DNA of 41,665 nt from an uncultured Chloroflexota bacterium (GTDB lineage: Bacteria > Chloroflexota > Dehalococcoidia > Lucifugimonadales > GCA-002694895). Both the position numbers and the translations under genes were made by a program. The DNA lies in contig CAJWSY010000008.1 in assembly GCA_913045935.1 (NCBI GenBank), positions 1-41,665 of the forward strand. Direction: 5' to 3'. This document shows positions 27,583-35,376 of the stretch, piece after piece; within the stretch, counting starts at the first letter, position 1, and each line of letters starts with the position of its first letter. A model generated the notes under the pieces. The model was not told the origin of the DNA. It ran no database searches and saw nothing but the letters and a program-made list of their open reading frames with translations.

Positions 27583-28314
27583 TTATTTACCTCCTAGATA
27601 TAGGGAGGCTATTTCTTTATTTTTCAGTAAATTTTTACCAGTATCTGTTGCTTTATTTTCTCCTGTAGCTAAAACATATCCTCTATTTGATATTTCTAGG
27701 GCCGCTTTGGCATTTTGTTCTACCATAAGAATGGAAACACCTGATTTATGTATTTTTTTGATTGTATCAAAAACAGAAGCTACTAAATTTGGAGCTAGTC
27801 CAGCTGAGGGCTCGTCAAGAATAATTAATTTAGGCTTTAACATCATTGCTCTTGCAAAAGCTAACATTTGTCTTTGTCCGCCAGAAAGCTGACTTGCAGG
27901 ATCATTTCTTTTTTCATGTAAAACAGGAAATAATTCATACATTGAATTTATAGATTCCTCCATTCCTTCTTCTTTAATAAATGATCCCATTTCAAGGTTT
28001 TCTCTAATTGATAAAGAAGGAAATACATTGTCGGATTGCGGAACATATGACAATCCAATTTTAATTAGGTTTTCGGTATCATAACTTTGAATTTCAGTCA
28101 TTTTATTGTCAATAATGAATTCTATTGCACCAGATGTTGGTTTAAGTAACCCGAAAATTGTCTTCATTAGCGTTGATTTACCACATCCATTTGGGCCTAT
28201 TATAGTGACTATTTCTTTTTCATAAACTTCTATAGATACTCCATGTAATATTTGTATTTCTCCATATCCGGAAATTACATTATCAACATTTAATATTTTT
28301 TTTGAATTTTTCAT
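27583..28314 (-). CDS. livF: Branched-chain amino acid ABC transporter ATPase LivF
   Basis: One of the two nucleotide-binding subunits. Walker A GPNGCGKSTLMK (about 37-48), the Q-loop region SYVPQSDNVFPSLS, signature LSGGQRQMLAFARAM and Walker B LIILDEPSAGLAP are all intact. The SAGLAP downstream of Walker B is characteristic of LivF. The length is 243 aa. It directly abuts livG, whose gene ends at 28315, and livH follows after 1 bp. Confidence 0.95.
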   Translation of the reverse strand: MKNSKKILNVDNVISGYGEIQILHGVSIEVYEKEIVTIIGPNGCGKSTLMKTIFGLLKPTSGAIEFIIDNKMTEIQSYDTENLIKIGLSYVPQSDNVFPSLSIRENLEMGSFIKEEGMEESINSMYELFPVLHEKRNDPASQLSGGQRQMLAFARAMMLKPKLIILDEPSAGLAPNLVASVFDTIKKIHKSGVSILMVEQNAKAALEISNRGYVLATGENKATDTGKNLLKNKEIASLYLGGK

Positions 28315-29094
28315 TTAATTGCCTAAATATGCATCTATGACTTCTTTATTATTGCGAATTGATTTTGCGTTTCCTTCTGCAAGTTTGCTTCCATAACTCA
28401 TAACTATTATCGGATCACATAAATTCATAATAATTTCCATATTATGTTCGATTATAAGAAAAGTTATTTTTAATTTATCAGAAATTTCTTTAATTCTTTC
28501 AACAATATTATTCATTAAAGTTGGATTTACACCTGCTGCAGGTTCATCTAGTAAAATAATTTTAGGATCTGACATTAAAGTTCTTCCAATTTCTAGTAAT
28601 TTTTTTTGACCCGTAGAGAGATTTCCTGCATATTCGTCAGCAAGATGGGATAGTTTTAAAAATTCTAAAGTTTCTTCAGCTTTTTGTAGGTTTTGCTTTT
28701 CTTCTTCCTTGACTTTCCATGGATTCAGCCAAGTTGTGAATAAACTTTCTCCAGATTGATTTCTTTTTACAAGCATTAAATTTTCTAACACTGTCATTCT
28801 TTTCATTTCTCTTGGAATCTGGAATGTCCGTACTATTCCTTTAGAATGAGTAATATAAGGTGGAAGATGCTCTATCTTTTCTCCATCCATAATAATATTT
28901 CCACTATCTGGAGCTAATTGTCCGGTAATAACATTAAATAAAGTTGTCTTACCTGCCCCATTTGGACCAATTAACCCAGTTATTGAACCTTTTGTTACAT
29001 TAAAAGTGCAATTATTGACAGCTTTAAGTCCTCCGAAAGATTTTGTTACTTCATTAATTACGAGTAAGTTTTCAGATTGATTCAAAAGTGACAT
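28315..29094 (-). CDS. livG: Branched-chain amino acid ABC transporter ATPase LivG
   Basis: Second nucleotide-binding subunit. It has Walker A GPNGAGKTTLFN (about 42-53), RTFQIPREMKRMTVLENL, signature LSTGQKKLLEIGRTLM, Walker B IILLDEPAAGVNP and the C-terminal VMSYGSKLAEGN tail typical of LivG. The length is 259 aa. Its start lies 13 bp inside the end of msrA, so it depends on the msrA transcript and probably on translational coupling. Confidence 0.95.
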   Translation of the reverse strand: MSLLNQSENLLVINEVTKSFGGLKAVNNCTFNVTKGSITGLIGPNGAGKTTLFNVITGQLAPDSGNIIMDGEKIEHLPPYITHSKGIVRTFQIPREMKRMTVLENLMLVKRNQSGESLFTTWLNPWKVKEEEKQNLQKAEETLEFLKLSHLADEYAGNLSTGQKKLLEIGRTLMSDPKIILLDEPAAGVNPTLMNNIVERIKEISDKLKITFLIIEHNMEIIMNLCDPIIVMSYGSKLAEGNAKSIRNNKEVIDAYLGN

Positions 29095-29540
29095 ATCCCG
29101 CCTTTTGCTACGTATTGTTGGTGATACTCTTCTGCTTCGTAAAATTCAGAAGCTTCTACTATTTCTGTAACAATAGAGTTATTATAGTTTGGCTGAAGTT
29201 CATCAATTTTCGATAAAGCTTGTTTTTTTTGGCTTTCATTAAGGTAAAAAATGGAGGTTCTATATTGAGTTCCAATGTCAGGGCCTTGTCTATTTAGTTG
29301 GGTTGGATTGTGGTTTTTAAAGAAAATATTAAGGATATCTTCATATGAAATCTTGTTGTCATCAAAATCAACTTTAACTACTTCAGCATGCCCAGTCATA
29401 TCGGTGCAAACTTCTTCGTAAGTTGGATTTTGTTTATTACCGCCAGTATATCCAACTGTAGTATTTTTAACCCCATCTGTCGTTCTGTATATTTCTTCTA
29501 TTCCCCAAAAACATCCAGCAGCTAAAATTGCTGTTTCCAT
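29082..29540 (-). CDS. msrA: Peptide methionine sulfoxide reductase MsrA
   Basis: Reduces methionine-S-sulfoxide. The catalytic cysteine is in AAGCFWGIEE at residue 10 or so, followed by GYTGG, GHAEVVKVDFD and the C-terminal YHQQYVAKGGICHF. The start is ATG 29540, which has AAAGGAG six bases before it; the open frame extends to 29561 but the ribosome-binding site excludes that. This gives 152 aa. It leads the msrA-livGFHM operon, an unusual promoter-proximal place for a repair enzyme. A minus-strand TATAAT at about 29638-29633 implies a leader of roughly 85-95 bases. Confidence 0.95.
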   Translation of the reverse strand: METAILAAGCFWGIEEIYRTTDGVKNTTVGYTGGNKQNPTYEEVCTDMTGHAEVVKVDFDDNKISYEDILNIFFKNHNPTQLNRQGPDIGTQYRTSIFYLNESQKKQALSKIDELQPNYNNSIVTEIVEASEFYEAEEYHQQYVAKGGICHF

Positions 29541-29669
29541 AACTTTCTCCTTTAATGGCACAAATTCGTAGAGTGTTTATGTTAGGTGTTCTTAGTTGTA
29601 CAAAATGTGCTTAATTTAACTTTACTACAGAGATTATAATATAAAGAACAAAATTTAATAACCTTTTAG

Positions 29670-30770
29670 ATGATAAAAGAGTGTGTAATGACAAATAAGA
29701 ATATGTTGATTGAACTTTCTGAGGCATTTGGTCCGTCCGGCTTTGAAGAAGAAGTCAAAACTATAATCGTAAATAAGTTTGATAAACTTAAATCATATAA
29801 AAAAACTGAAGACGGGCTAGGGTCTGTTATATTTTCTAAAGAAACTGATAAAGACAAACCTACTCTTACTTTAGTTTCACATATGGATGAAATAGGTTAT
29901 TTAGTTAAATATATAGATAATGAAGGGTTTTTAAAGGTACAAAACCTTGGGGGATGGTTAACTCAATCGATGATTAATCAAAGATGGGTAATAAGGACAA
30001 AAGATAAAGATATTATAGGTGTCTCAGGGATGAAAACAATACATGTAATGGATGCTAAAGAGAGAACCAGTTTTTATAAATCTAATAATGAATTATTTAT
30101 TGATGTTGGAGCTAAAAATCAAGAAGATGCTATGAATATGGGGATAAAACCAGGCAATCCTGTAGCTCCTTATAGCAAAGTTGTTGAATTAAAAAATAAC
30201 CGTTTATTAGGAAAAGCCTGGGATGACAGAATAGGTTGCGCTATGTTGATTGAATTAGCAACATTGATTGATGATAGATTGCTATCTTATAATTTGAATT
30301 TTGTATTTACTACCCAAGAAGAAATCGGCTTAAGAGGAGCTATGACATCAGCATACCTAACAAAATCTGATATGTGTATTAATTGTGAAGTTGGTGTTGC
30401 TGGAGATTATCCGTACATGTCAATGGACGAAGCTCAAGAAAAACTAGGAGGAGGCCCTTCCATTTTTCTTCATGATAGTTCAATGTTACCAGATAAAACA
30501 TTACAAAATTATATAGAAAATATAGCGACAAAAAATAAAATTGAGTTACAGTATGAAATCTTAGCAGGATACGGCGAGGATGGCTCTATGTATCAAAAAT
30601 CACGAGAAGGAATCCCTTCAATAAATTTAGGAATTCCAACAAGATACCTGCATAGCCATAATAGCGTGATTGACTTTAATGACTACAAAATCGGCATTAG
30701 ACTTGCATATTTGATTCTAGATGATTTAAGTGGAGAAAAAATAAATAATATTAAAAACAAACTTGACTAG
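29670..30770 (+). CDS. M42-family metallo-aminopeptidase (FrvX/TET type)
   Basis: Cobalt or zinc aminopeptidase/endoglucanase-like hydrolase that forms TET-type oligomers in known members. Metal and catalytic motifs are complete: His71 in VSHMDEIGYLV, Asp in KAWDDRIGC, the Glu pair in TTQEEIGLRGA, Asp/Glu in NCEVGVAGD and the C-terminal His in YLHSHNSV. The opening LIELSEAFGPSGFEEEV is the family's substrate-pocket start. The length is 366 aa from ATG 29670; ATG 29688 is equally possible and neither has a clear Shine-Dalgarno. A TATAAT at 29635-29640 overlaps the minus-strand -10 of msrA, so the promoters are back to back. Confidence 0.93.
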   Translation: MIKECVMTNKNMLIELSEAFGPSGFEEEVKTIIVNKFDKLKSYKKTEDGLGSVIFSKETDKDKPTLTLVSHMDEIGYLVKYIDNEGFLKVQNLGGWLTQSMINQRWVIRTKDKDIIGVSGMKTIHVMDAKERTSFYKSNNELFIDVGAKNQEDAMNMGIKPGNPVAPYSKVVELKNNRLLGKAWDDRIGCAMLIELATLIDDRLLSYNLNFVFTTQEEIGLRGAMTSAYLTKSDMCINCEVGVAGDYPYMSMDEAQEKLGGGPSIFLHDSSMLPDKTLQNYIENIATKNKIELQYEILAGYGEDGSMYQKSREGIPSINLGIPTRYLHSHNSVIDFNDYKIGIRLAYLILDDLSGEKINNIKNKLD

Positions 30771-30782
30771 AACATATGTTCT
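30769..30782. repeat. Perfect 14 bp palindrome at the end of the M42 gene
   Basis: AGAACATATGTTCT is fully self-complementary. It overlaps the M42 stop codon (30768-30770). With no loop it suits a DNA-binding site better than an RNA hairpin. Confidence 0.6.
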
Positions 30783-30793
30783 GTGATATCTTT

Positions 30794-30850
30794 AAAAAAT
30801 TAGCAGGAATGTGAGAATCTTTGGATTTTTGGCTGTTACATTCCTGCTAA
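30794..30850 (-). terminator. Intrinsic terminator of the solute-binding-protein gene
   Basis: A 13 bp perfect stem pairs 30800-30812 with 30838-30850 across a 25-base loop. Read on the minus strand it is followed by six T residues (30799-30794). The right arm covers the stop codon of the gene at 30847-31584. Confidence 0.85.
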
Positions 30851-31584
30851 GCTAATTTTGCAACAGATAGTTTTCCATCCACTTTATGTTTCAGAATCAG
30901 TTTCTTTACAAATCCGCTTACTTTCATATTCTCTACAAAATCTGCTATATATTTTGATGCTTCTGTATTTTCTTTTGAAGTTCCTATAGCTTGTTGGACT
31001 GACATAAAGTACCCTTCTAATAACTTAGAACCCTTTATGGTCTTTACTGTTTCTATTAATTGTGGTCGCAATCCCGCTAGTGCATCTAAGTTTTTATTAA
31101 TAAAATTATCGACTGACTTTTCTACCCCGTCTATTGTTAATAATTTTGCATTTTTAATATTTCTCTCTAGCCATAAACCGTATGCTGTTCTGTCTGCAAC
31201 AGAAATTGTTTTCCCGTCCATATCTACATCTTCTATATCAGATATTGTTGAATTTGATTTTACTAAATATGTCGCTTGAATCTCGGCATACGCAGAACTG
31301 AAGTATATTTTTTCAGCTCTTTGTGGTTCTGCGCCAATATTGCATATATCCCATTTGTTTTTATCTGCATCATCTGCGATTTCACCCGGACTAGAATATG
31401 GAATTAATTCAAGTTTTAGATTTAGGTTTTTAGCTAATTCGTGTGCCATATCAGGTGATACACCAATAGGAGTACCATCTTGTTTCTTGTCTGTTACTAA
31501 AAGAAAGTTGGACATATTTATAGCAGCTCTAAGAACTCCATTAGCACTTAATTCATTTCTTATTTTTGTAATATTATAATTCAT
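30847..31584 (-). CDS. Family-3 extracellular solute-binding-like protein without signal peptide
   Basis: Type II periplasmic-binding fold of the SBP_bac_3 family (polar amino acid/opine receptors): NGVLRAAINMSNFLLVTD, GTPIGVSPDMAHELAKNLNLKLELIPY, WDICNIGAEPQRAEKIYFSSAY and GKTISVADRTAYGLWL follow the family order. The length of 245 aa covers the full domain. It begins MNYNITKIRNELSANG with no hydrophobic leader or lipobox, and the frame cannot extend because tRNA-Arg lies only 22 bp upstream. It is therefore predicted to be cytoplasmic, unlike ABC receptors. No permease or ATPase is next to it. It may act as a ligand-binding or enzyme-like protein. Confidence 0.82.
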   Translation of the reverse strand: MNYNITKIRNELSANGVLRAAINMSNFLLVTDKKQDGTPIGVSPDMAHELAKNLNLKLELIPYSSPGEIADDADKNKWDICNIGAEPQRAEKIYFSSAYAEIQATYLVKSNSTISDIEDVDMDGKTISVADRTAYGLWLERNIKNAKLLTIDGVEKSVDNFINKNLDALAGLRPQLIETVKTIKGSKLLEGYFMSVQQAIGTSKENTEASKYIADFVENMKVSGFVKKLILKHKVDGKLSVAKLA

Positions 31585-31606
31585 AACTATATTTGGATTT
31601 TTATTT

Positions 31607-31683
31607 TGGCACGCCTGGTAGGATTCGAACCTACGACCCGCTGATCCGAAGTCAGCCGCTCTAATCCACTGAGCTACAGGCGC
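31607..31683 (-). tRNA. tRNA-Arg (anticodon UCG)
   Basis: Full cloverleaf on the minus strand: acceptor GCGCCTG with CAGGCGT (one G-U pair), anticodon stem GCTGA/TCAGC around loop CTTCGGA (anticodon TCG), T arm GTAGGTTCGAATCCTAC, discriminator G and an encoded CCA. It reads CGA and, by wobble, other CGN arginine codons. It sits 35 bp downstream of the DinB-like gene and 22 bp upstream of the solute-binding-like gene on the same strand. Confidence 0.97.
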
Positions 31684-31718
31684 TTGGTACCAAATTTGAT
31701 TTCTATATTATAATCTAT

Positions 31719-32252
31719 TTATCTTTTCTCGTTTATGTTTCCTGTGTACCAAATTTTGTTTTCCACTATTCCCCTAATATAGTTTATTTGCCCTACATGT
31801 TGAAGAGTTGCTGCTACCATTCTCATTAATTCATATTCGTACGTATTATTTGTTTCTTTGATTTCATCTTTGTAATTGATCTTCAAATTATTATTAAATT
31901 CTAAGCACATTTTTTGATATACAGATTCAAAATAATCTACTAACACTTCTAAGTTATTAGGTTTTATAGTTTTCACATCTTTCATCGTGTGCCCTATTCC
32001 AAGAGTTGTGTATGATTCTGGTAAATTATAGCTTTTATACCATCCTTCAGTCAGCCATTGTTGTTCATCGTTTAAAATAAGAGAAACTCTTCTGTCATAA
32101 CCTCTTGTCATGTGCCAAGAAAGCCATGCGATATTATTAGATTGATCTCCTGGTAGAAAAAGAATTTGTTTTAAGTTCAGTCCATTAAGAGATTTGTAAT
32201 ACATTTCTCTTACTCTTTCAATACATGATTTCACAAAACTGATTGTATTCAT
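31719..32252 (-). CDS. DinB/YfiT-like four-helix-bundle protein
   Basis: Small all-alpha protein of the DinB_2/DUF664 type. GLNLKQILFLPGDQSNNIAWLSWHMTRGYDR-type first helices provide His in LSWHMTR, and the end has MRMVAATLQHVGQINYIRGI with the second His; the third putative metal His is in GIGHTMKDV. Members are metal-binding proteins that may act as thiol transferases; this one's substrate is unknown. The length is 177 aa from ATG 32252. The frame opens at 32270, but TATAAT (32264-32259) lies inside that extension with exactly six bases to ATG 32252, which suggests a leaderless transcript starting at this ATG. Confidence 0.85.
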   Translation of the reverse strand: MNTISFVKSCIERVREMYYKSLNGLNLKQILFLPGDQSNNIAWLSWHMTRGYDRRVSLILNDEQQWLTEGWYKSYNLPESYTTLGIGHTMKDVKTIKPNNLEVLVDYFESVYQKMCLEFNNNLKINYKDEIKETNNTYEYELMRMVAATLQHVGQINYIRGIVENKIWYTGNINEKR

Positions 32253-32258
32253 GGATAG

Positions 32259-32264
32259 ATTATA
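32259..32264 (-). promoter_or_regulatory. -10 element of the DinB-like gene, likely leaderless
   Basis: A consensus TATAAT on the minus strand ends six bases before the ATG at 32252, so the transcript would begin at the start codon. No convincing -35 box is seen (ATACTT at about the right distance is weak). Confidence 0.45.
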
Positions 32265-32320
32265 ACCCATTAAAATTTTATAAGTATATAAATGAGTTTA
32301 GTTTTCAATTATAAAGAAAA

Positions 32321-32396
32321 TGGGGCGAGTACTGGGAATTGAACCCAGCTCTCCCGGGCCACAACCGAGTGTAATAACCACTATACCATACCCGCC
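32321..32396 (-). tRNA. tRNA-His (anticodon GUG)
   Basis: Minus-strand cloverleaf with the histidine-specific extra base pair G-1:C73. Acceptor G1-A7 GCGGGTA pairs with TACTCGC, anticodon stem CTCGG/CCGGG encloses loop TTGTGGC (anticodon GTG), T arm CTGGGTTCAATTCCCAG, and CCA is encoded. It lies between the winged-helix gene and the DinB-like gene. Confidence 0.96.
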
Positions 32397-32467
32397 ACGG
32401 AGAATAGGATTTTATCATTTATAACAAGAATTATTCAACTGTATGAATAATGTTATATTGGAAAAAA

Positions 32468-32788
32468 TTATGCAGAAGCTGACTGGTTTTCATCAGTTGG
32501 TTGCACATTTAATGTAACGTTCAAAGCTTTTAAAATAGTTGAAACTTCAATATTTTTCTTTGAATGATGTCGTAAGTGGTTTCTGAAATTAACATCGTAA
32601 ATATTTCTTCTACCTACTTTTGTTTTTTTGATATAATCTGCTTGCTCAAGATCAGTAATGATCTTGTGAGTAGTTCTTTCTGTAATTCCAATTGTTAATG
32701 CAATTTCTCTTGCAGTAATGCTAGGATTTTGTGCTATGTGACTGAGGACAAGGCCATGATTTGTGATAAAAGTCCATTTTTCATCCAT
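32468..32788 (-). CDS. Small winged-helix transcriptional regulator
   Basis: Single-domain DNA-binding protein of 106 aa. After MDEKWTFITNHGLVLSHIAQNP comes a winged helix-turn-helix: ITAREIALTIGITERTTHKIITDLEQADYIKKTKVGRRNIYDV (helix, turn, recognition helix, wing). This is the HTH_24/MarR/ArsR-like layout, and no sensor domain or metal-binding cysteines are present. The C terminus is low complexity. The start chosen is ATG 32788; the frame extends to TTG 32818, but the family-like sequence starts at MDEKW. A GGAGG at 32806-32802 is 13 bases away, inside the short upstream frame described separately. Targets are unknown; pepA upstream on the same strand is one possibility. Confidence 0.78.
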   Translation of the reverse strand: MDEKWTFITNHGLVLSHIAQNPSITAREIALTIGITERTTHKIITDLEQADYIKKTKVGRRNIYDVNFRNHLRHHSKKNIEVSTILKALNVTLNVQPTDENQSASA

Positions 32789-32850
32789 TAAGTTTTCAAG
32801 GCCTCCACCGGTAGGCAAATTTTTGATAAAAAGTATTTGCGCCTCACCAT
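32788..32850 (-). CDS. Possible 20-codon upstream leader ORF
   Basis: ATG at 32850 opens a 20-codon frame (MVRRKYFLSKICLPVEALKT) whose TAA overlaps the ATG of the winged-helix gene by one base (TAATG). The only Shine-Dalgarno-like GGAGG for the regulator lies inside this frame, which would favour translational coupling. A TATGAT lies about 13 bases before its ATG. It has no recognisable domain and may be chance. Confidence 0.3.
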   Translation of the reverse strand: MVRRKYFLSKICLPVEALKT

Positions 32851-32925
32851 TAAACGTTATTGAATCATAACAGAAAACCTATTAGTCTAGTCAACTAAAT
32901 TATCATCAATTTATGAAATTTTTTG

Positions 32926-34401
32926 TTAATTTTTTAATAAATTTAAAATAGTTCTAACACTTATTGCAGTTGGTCCTTTTGGATTATAACCTTTGTCTTT
33001 CGGGGAAGTAATTGTACTTGCTATATCTAAATGTATCCAAGATGTGTCTCCTGCAAATTCTCCAATAATCATAGCACCTGTAATAGAGCCTGCATCCCTA
33101 CCTCCAGAGTTTTGTATGTCCGCAATAGAGTTTTTATATTGGCTCGAATAATTTTGATCAACAGGTAATTCCCAAAATTTTTCACCTGTTTCAGCTGCAG
33201 ACTTTTTAAATTCATCAAGAAAATTTTGATCATTGCCAAACAATCCTGTGTATTCATTGCCTAATGCAACAGATATTGCGCCTGTTAGAGTGGCAATATC
33301 TATTATTTTATTAATACCTTTATCAACTGCATAGCTTAAAGCATCAGAAAGTACCAATCGACCTTCAGCGTCCGTATTATCTATTTCTATAGTTTTGCCA
33401 TTCATAGCTTTTACTACATCTCCAGGTCTTTGCGCACTTCCACCAGGCATATTTTCTGCAATAGCTAATATACCCATAATATTTTTTTTAGGTTTTTGAT
33501 GAGCTACAGCATTCATAACTCCTAACACAACAGCGGACCCGGACATATCAGTCTTCATAGTACGCATACTATTTCCTGGTTTTAAATTTAAACCACCAGA
33601 GTCAAATGTAATTCCTTTCCCGATTATAGCAATATTATTATCAGGATCAGATTTGTCACCTTGATAGTTTAATATAATCATTTTGGGATCATGTGTACTT
33701 CCCTTCCCTACTCCTAATATAACTTCCATACCTAGAATTTCCATTTCTTTTACGTTTAATACGGACATTTCAATTGGTCCTTTGGAAGCCACTTTTGTAG
33801 AAATTTCTTCTAATGTACCCGGATGCATATAATTTGGAGGTTCATTGATTAGATCTCGTACTAAATTGATAGATTCAGATTCGTTAATAATATCGCTTAA
33901 ATCATGGCTAATATTTTGACCTGAAGTATTTAGTAAAGTCAATTCTTGAAGAGAATTTGGAGATTTTTTAGTCTTGTATTTATCATATTTATAAGAACCA
34001 ATTAAAAATCCAAGTGCTACTGCATCAGCTGTTTCATTAAATTTCAGTTTGTTATTGTTTTCTCCAGGAATTATTATACTAGCTTTTTTAACATTCATAT
34101 TATTTATATAACGAGACAAGCTACCAGTGATTTTTCTTATTTTTTCATAATCTAAATCTGTTTTATTTCCCATTCCATAAGTTATTATTTGCTTTGCATT
34201 GATCTTATTTAATGTATAAATATTTGTGAATGAACCTTGTTTGCTTGATATTTGTTTGTTGTTAATTAATTCTTCAATCAAACCATCCAAGGCTGTATTT
34301 AAATAAGATAAATCATTATTGTCTTTTTGTTCGTAAACAGGAACACATAGTAAATTAGTTTCAAAGTCTGAAATCTTAGAATTTTTAATATTTAACTTCA
34401 T
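32926..34401 (-). CDS. pepA: Leucyl aminopeptidase (M17)
   Basis: Two-metal cytosolic aminopeptidase that removes N-terminal residues from peptides. The catalytic C-terminal domain has GKGITFDSGGLNLKPG (metal Lys and Asp), MKTDMSGSA with Asp, the signature NTDAEGRLVLSDAL and a final bicarbonate-site region. GVGKGSTHDPKMIIL and LVRDLINEPPNYMHP precede it. The N-terminal macro-like domain is present, giving 491 aa, the normal length. The start at 34401 has AGAGG about seven bases upstream. It is divergent from the MBL-fold gene, and with the M42 and M20 hydrolases it forms a peptide-degrading set. Confidence 0.96.
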   Translation of the reverse strand: MKLNIKNSKISDFETNLLCVPVYEQKDNNDLSYLNTALDGLIEELINNKQISSKQGSFTNIYTLNKINAKQIITYGMGNKTDLDYEKIRKITGSLSRYINNMNVKKASIIIPGENNNKLKFNETADAVALGFLIGSYKYDKYKTKKSPNSLQELTLLNTSGQNISHDLSDIINESESINLVRDLINEPPNYMHPGTLEEISTKVASKGPIEMSVLNVKEMEILGMEVILGVGKGSTHDPKMIILNYQGDKSDPDNNIAIIGKGITFDSGGLNLKPGNSMRTMKTDMSGSAVVLGVMNAVAHQKPKKNIMGILAIAENMPGGSAQRPGDVVKAMNGKTIEIDNTDAEGRLVLSDALSYAVDKGINKIIDIATLTGAISVALGNEYTGLFGNDQNFLDEFKKSAAETGEKFWELPVDQNYSSQYKNSIADIQNSGGRDAGSITGAMIIGEFAGDTSWIHLDIASTITSPKDKGYNPKGPTAISVRTILNLLKN

Positions 34402-34452
34402 AAATTACCTCTTTTAAAGTGATTATTTTCGTACGTAATTATATATTAAATT

Positions 34453-34481
34453 TTGCCTGATTAGAACTTTCAGTTTATAAT
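34453..34481 (+). promoter_or_regulatory. Promoter of the MBL-fold gene
   Basis: TTGCCT (34453-34458), a 17 bp spacer and TATAAT (34476-34481). The leader of about 40 bases carries TGGAGA about nine bases before ATG 34528. Confidence 0.6.
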
Positions 34482-34527
34482 AATCTGCATTGAATTAAAA
34501 TAAGTGTTTAAATTTGGAGATTAAATA

Positions 34528-35364
34528 ATGAAATTAGGATCAGCTTCTGTAAATTTAGTAAGTGACGGGTATCTGTCTAAAGATGGAGGTGCATTATTTG
34601 GAAGAGTTCCTAAAATGGACTGGGAACAAGCAATAAAACCTGACCGAAGAAACAGAGTGAAAATGGGAATTAATTTAATGTTAATCCAAACACCTAAATA
34701 TAATATTTTGGTTGACACTGGTATAGGATCAAAATCAGGTGGTTCAATCAAAGATACATACTCATTAAACGGAAATAAACTAGCAAAAGGATTAAAGCAA
34801 TTAAATTTAAGTCCAAAAGATATAAATTTAATTATCCTTTCTCATCTACAATTTGACAGAGCTGGTGGTTGTACAAAATTAGACCGATCAGGAAAATTAG
34901 TCCCTGTATTTCCAAAAGCTAAGCATTTAGTTCAGAAAATTTGTTTAGAAGAGAGTAAATCTCCATCAGAAATTGAAAAATCTTTTGTTAATGAAGACGA
35001 TTTTTTACCTTTAGTTGAAAAAGATTTAATAGAAGAATTAGATGGCCCAACAGAAATAATACCTGGAATTAGAACAGAAGTTACTGGAGGTCCTTCAAAA
35101 GGACATCAAATAGTTTTTATTGAATGGGGAAGTGAAAGAATAATTTATGTTGGTTCAGTAATACCAACTAGGCTACATATTTACCCTCAGAACGTTGCTG
35201 CTTATGATGTGTATCCTTACGAGACTTTGCAATGGAAACAAAAGTTAATTGACATGGCAGTAAATGACGGATGGCTTTTAGTTTTTGGAAATGAGGTTGG
35301 TTCATCAGCAGGATATCTATCATCTAACTCAGGAAATCTGGCTATACAATCCATAGAGTTATAG
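34528..35364 (+). CDS. Metallo-beta-lactamase-fold protein lacking most metal ligands
   Basis: The 278 aa sequence follows the MBL-fold hydrolase family closely (DGGALFGRVPKMDWE, NILVDTGIG, VPVFPKAKHLVQ, YDVYPYETL, DGWLLVFG). The metal site is destroyed. HxHxDH reads H106-L-Q108-F-D110-R111. The GGHTxGH loop reads GGPSKGH with P189 at the ligand position, the bridging Asp of GDLIPT is S210 (GSVIPT), and the last His is N255 (FGNEVG). Only two of seven ligands remain. The gene has a good promoter, a ribosome-binding site and no stop or frameshift, so it looks like a maintained pseudoenzyme rather than a pseudogene. It converges on mtaB 12 bp away. Confidence 0.87.
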   Translation: MKLGSASVNLVSDGYLSKDGGALFGRVPKMDWEQAIKPDRRNRVKMGINLMLIQTPKYNILVDTGIGSKSGGSIKDTYSLNGNKLAKGLKQLNLSPKDINLIILSHLQFDRAGGCTKLDRSGKLVPVFPKAKHLVQKICLEESKSPSEIEKSFVNEDDFLPLVEKDLIEELDGPTEIIPGIRTEVTGGPSKGHQIVFIEWGSERIIYVGSVIPTRLHIYPQNVAAYDVYPYETLQWKQKLIDMAVNDGWLLVFGNEVGSSAGYLSSNSGNLAIQSIEL

Positions 35365-35376
35365 TTTCATCATTGA

